From: Rhizobium sp. 16-488-2b
GTDB lineage: Bacteria > Pseudomonadota > Alphaproteobacteria > Rhizobiales > Rhizobiaceae
DNA length: 64,000 nucleotides
NCBI RefSeq assembly: GCF_017741815.1
Contig: NZ_JAGHMF010000036.1
Coordinates: 62,001 to 126,000 of the forward strand
Reading direction: 5' to 3'
Each line of letters starts with the position of its first letter. The stretch's first letter is position 1. The notes under the pieces were generated by a model. That model did no database searches. It had not been told where the DNA came from and worked only from the letters and a program-made list of their open reading frames with translations. Position numbers and translations under genes: made by a program. Of the stretch, positions 62,593-64,000 are shown one piece after another.

Positions 62593-63216
62593 ATGTCAAG
62601 GACATTGTCCGCAGAAAAATCAAAAACTTCGACAGCTCTTCTGCCTGCAGGAACCGATGAAAAGATCCCTCCCCGGGAACGTATCGTCTCGACCGCGGCA
62701 GAGCTTTTCCGTGAGCACGGAATCCGCGGCATCGGCGTCGATGCCATCGCCGAAGGCGCTCTCACCAACAAGATGACGCTCTACCGCCACTTCGGATCGA
62801 AGGATGAGTTGGTGTGCGAAACACTGCGCCGTGCCTCCGAAAAGGCCGAAGCGATCTGGCGAGAGCTGGAAGCCACGCATCCCGACGATGCCCGCGCCCA
62901 GCTGCTTGCCTGGATCGAGCTCAGGACGCAGAGCCTTTGCGGCGATCAGGTCGGCTGCGATCTGGCAAACGCCGCGATCGAGCTGAAGGGTGAGGGGCAC
63001 CCCGCCTATAGCGTCATCGAACGCCATAAGGCGGAGCAACGCGACAGGCTTGAGGCGCTCTGTCTCGCCGCCGGCGCGCGCGAACCGCAGCTGCTGGCAG
63101 ACACACTGACCCTGCTTCTGGAAGGCGCCCGCGTCACCCGTCAATCGATGGGCAAGGACAACTGTTGCGGCCACTTTTCCAAGGCGTGCAACGCCGCTGT
63201 CGCGGCGTTTGCCTGA
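62593..63216 (+). CDS. TetR-family transcriptional repressor
   Basis: 207 residues. The helix-turn-helix is RERIVSTAAELFREHGIRGI followed by DAIAEGALTNKMTLYRHF. The C-terminal ligand domain contains CGDQVGCDLANAA and several Cys (CLAAGA, NCCGHF, KAC). It probably represses itself and the divergent small gene. The Cys-rich C-terminal domain could allow redox or thiol-reactive sensing (inference). Confidence 0.9.
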   Translation: MSRTLSAEKSKTSTALLPAGTDEKIPPRERIVSTAAELFREHGIRGIGVDAIAEGALTNKMTLYRHFGSKDELVCETLRRASEKAEAIWRELEATHPDDARAQLLAWIELRTQSLCGDQVGCDLANAAIELKGEGHPAYSVIERHKAEQRDRLEALCLAAGAREPQLLADTLTLLLEGARVTRQSMGKDNCCGHFSKACNAAVAAFA

Positions 63217-63234
63217 GCGCTGGTCTCTACGCTT

Positions 63235-63259
63235 GGAACTTTCGTGAGGGCAACTCGTT
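63235..63259 (+). promoter_or_regulatory. EcfG (general stress response) promoter, second exact match
   Basis: GGAAC (63235-63239), 16 bases, then CGTT (63256-63259). It is 35 bases upstream of the ATG of the next small gene. Confidence 0.7.
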
Positions 63260-63294
63260 TTCAACCAGATGTGGAAACACGGTTGAGCGAGAAG

Positions 63295-63483
63295 ATGAAC
63301 TACATTTATCTCCATCGCCTGTATGCCAAACGGGCGGAGCTTGAGGCCAGGCTAGAACTCTATGAAGCGCGCGATTGCTTCGGTGACGAGGATGTCAACG
63401 ACGGCACTGATCGTGAGTTGCGTGCTCGGATCGAGGAAATCTCGGCGGAGATCGATACGCTCGAACATTCCCGCGTCGGATAA
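63295..63483 (+). CDS. Small hypothetical protein, probable stress-regulon member
   Basis: 62 residues, starting MNYIYLHRLYAKRAELEARL and continuing as a charged, likely coiled-coil helix (RELRARIEEISAEIDTLEHS). I choose the ATG at 63295 over an upstream start at 63244, because the EcfG -10 lies between the two. No known family. Likely a small soluble protein made under general stress. Confidence 0.65.
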   Translation: MNYIYLHRLYAKRAELEARLELYEARDCFGDEDVNDGTDRELRARIEEISAEIDTLEHSRVG

Positions 63484-63489
63484 CGCCCA

Positions 63490-63927
63490 CTAGCGGGCGG
63501 CATCAAGCAGTTCGATCGTGCGATGGTCGAACGCTCCATCGTAGAAATGATCTATCACTTGATGGAAAGGTGATCCGTGGTCGCTGACCGCCGCGAACAG
63601 CGTCATCGACGATCGCAGCTTGTGGTCATCGGGAGATCCGAAGACCTCATGCGCGGATTTTCCATCGATCGATAATACGGCGTCGACACAGCGCAAAAGG
63701 CGGGCGCCGAGAATGGGATCGGCCAGATAGGTCGAGGCTTCGCCGGCCGAGCGGATGGCATATTTCTCGGCCATTGACGACGTGCCGAGACCTGCCATCT
63801 GCGGAAAGATGAACCACATCCAATGCGAGCGCTTGCGGCCATTCCTGAGCTCCGCAAGCGCGCGATCGTAGACACCGTTTTGAGCGTCGATGAAGCGATC
63901 GAGATCGTAGTCGATATTACCGGACAT
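63490..63927 (-). CDS. DUF1810 family protein
   Basis: 145 residues with the DUF1810 pattern: LDRFIDAQNGVYDRALAELR, RKRSHWMWFIFPQMAGLG and DPILGARLLRCVDAVL, then VFGSPDDHKLRSSMTLFAAV. The ATG has GGGAGG upstream. It converges on the small stress gene with six bases between stops. Function of the family is unknown; it is widespread and often single-copy. Confidence 0.85.
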   Translation of the reverse strand: MSGNIDYDLDRFIDAQNGVYDRALAELRNGRKRSHWMWFIFPQMAGLGTSSMAEKYAIRSAGEASTYLADPILGARLLRCVDAVLSIDGKSAHEVFGSPDDHKLRSSMTLFAAVSDHGSPFHQVIDHFYDGAFDHRTIELLDAAR

Positions 63928-64000
63928 GATGCCCTCCCCCGACTAGAACTAAGTCACGATCACCGTTTCTCCAGTCTAGCTGGAAGTCCTCAGCAGGACT

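Overview
The window looks like a GC-rich alphaproteobacterial genome segment, most likely Rhizobium or a close relative. Pointers are the L-rhamnose locus in the rhizobial order (rhaR-S-T-P-Q-U-K divergent from rhaD-I), the HmrR/ActP-type copper pair, two exact EcfG-type general stress promoters (GGAAC-N16-CGTT) and many ABC importers with GntR, DeoR and TetR regulators. No rRNA, tRNA, CRISPR array, phage or replication origin was seen.

Layout. 0-2 kb: end of a BI-1 membrane protein gene, then an ECF sigma/anti-sigma pair. 2-5 kb: copper-exporting P-type ATPase and its CueR/HmrR regulator behind a textbook 19-bp-spacer MerR promoter. 5-12.5 kb: penicillin-binding protein 1C overlapping a very large alpha-2-macroglobulin gene. 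12.7-17 kb: a stress-promoted single-domain response regulator, HupE, and a periplasmic copper operon (DUF2946, PCu(A)C, CopC, CopD). 17-30 kb: complete rhamnose catabolism, with a tiny antisense YqaE/Pmp3 gene between rhaD and rhaI, an FAH-fold hydratase on one side and an SMP-30 lactonase on the other. 30-33 kb: a chemoreceptor and a decayed stretch holding a glucose-6-phosphate isomerase tail. 33-44.5 kb: an amino-sugar island (DeoR regulator, BadF/NagK-type kinase, ABC importer, GH4 glycosidase, DMT exporter, AgaS-type SIS enzyme, GatZ/KbaZ-type protein) that looks like a self-contained galactosamine/galactosaminide route ending at fructose-6-phosphate.

44.5-48 kb is a graveyard: a nitrate/taurine-type ABC operon with truncation, frameshift and internal deletion, an unidentified fragment, and an amino-acid binding-protein gene with an internal deletion. 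48-61.4 kb is a nitrogen-scavenging region: ureohydrolase, polar amino-acid ABC permease and ATPase, DUF1989 protein, two M24 (creatinase/ectoine-hydrolase-like) proteins lacking usual metal ligands, M20 carbamoylase-type hydrolase, two 2-hydroxyacid dehydrogenases, two GntR regulators, all three 5-oxoprolinase subunits (PxpA, PxpB, PxpC) and a D-amino-acid transaminase. The shared theme is opening of cyclic or amidino C-N bonds. 61.5-64 kb: a dead IS630 transposase, a small Cys-ending protein divergent from a TetR regulator with two operators, a second EcfG-promoted small gene, and a DUF1810 protein.
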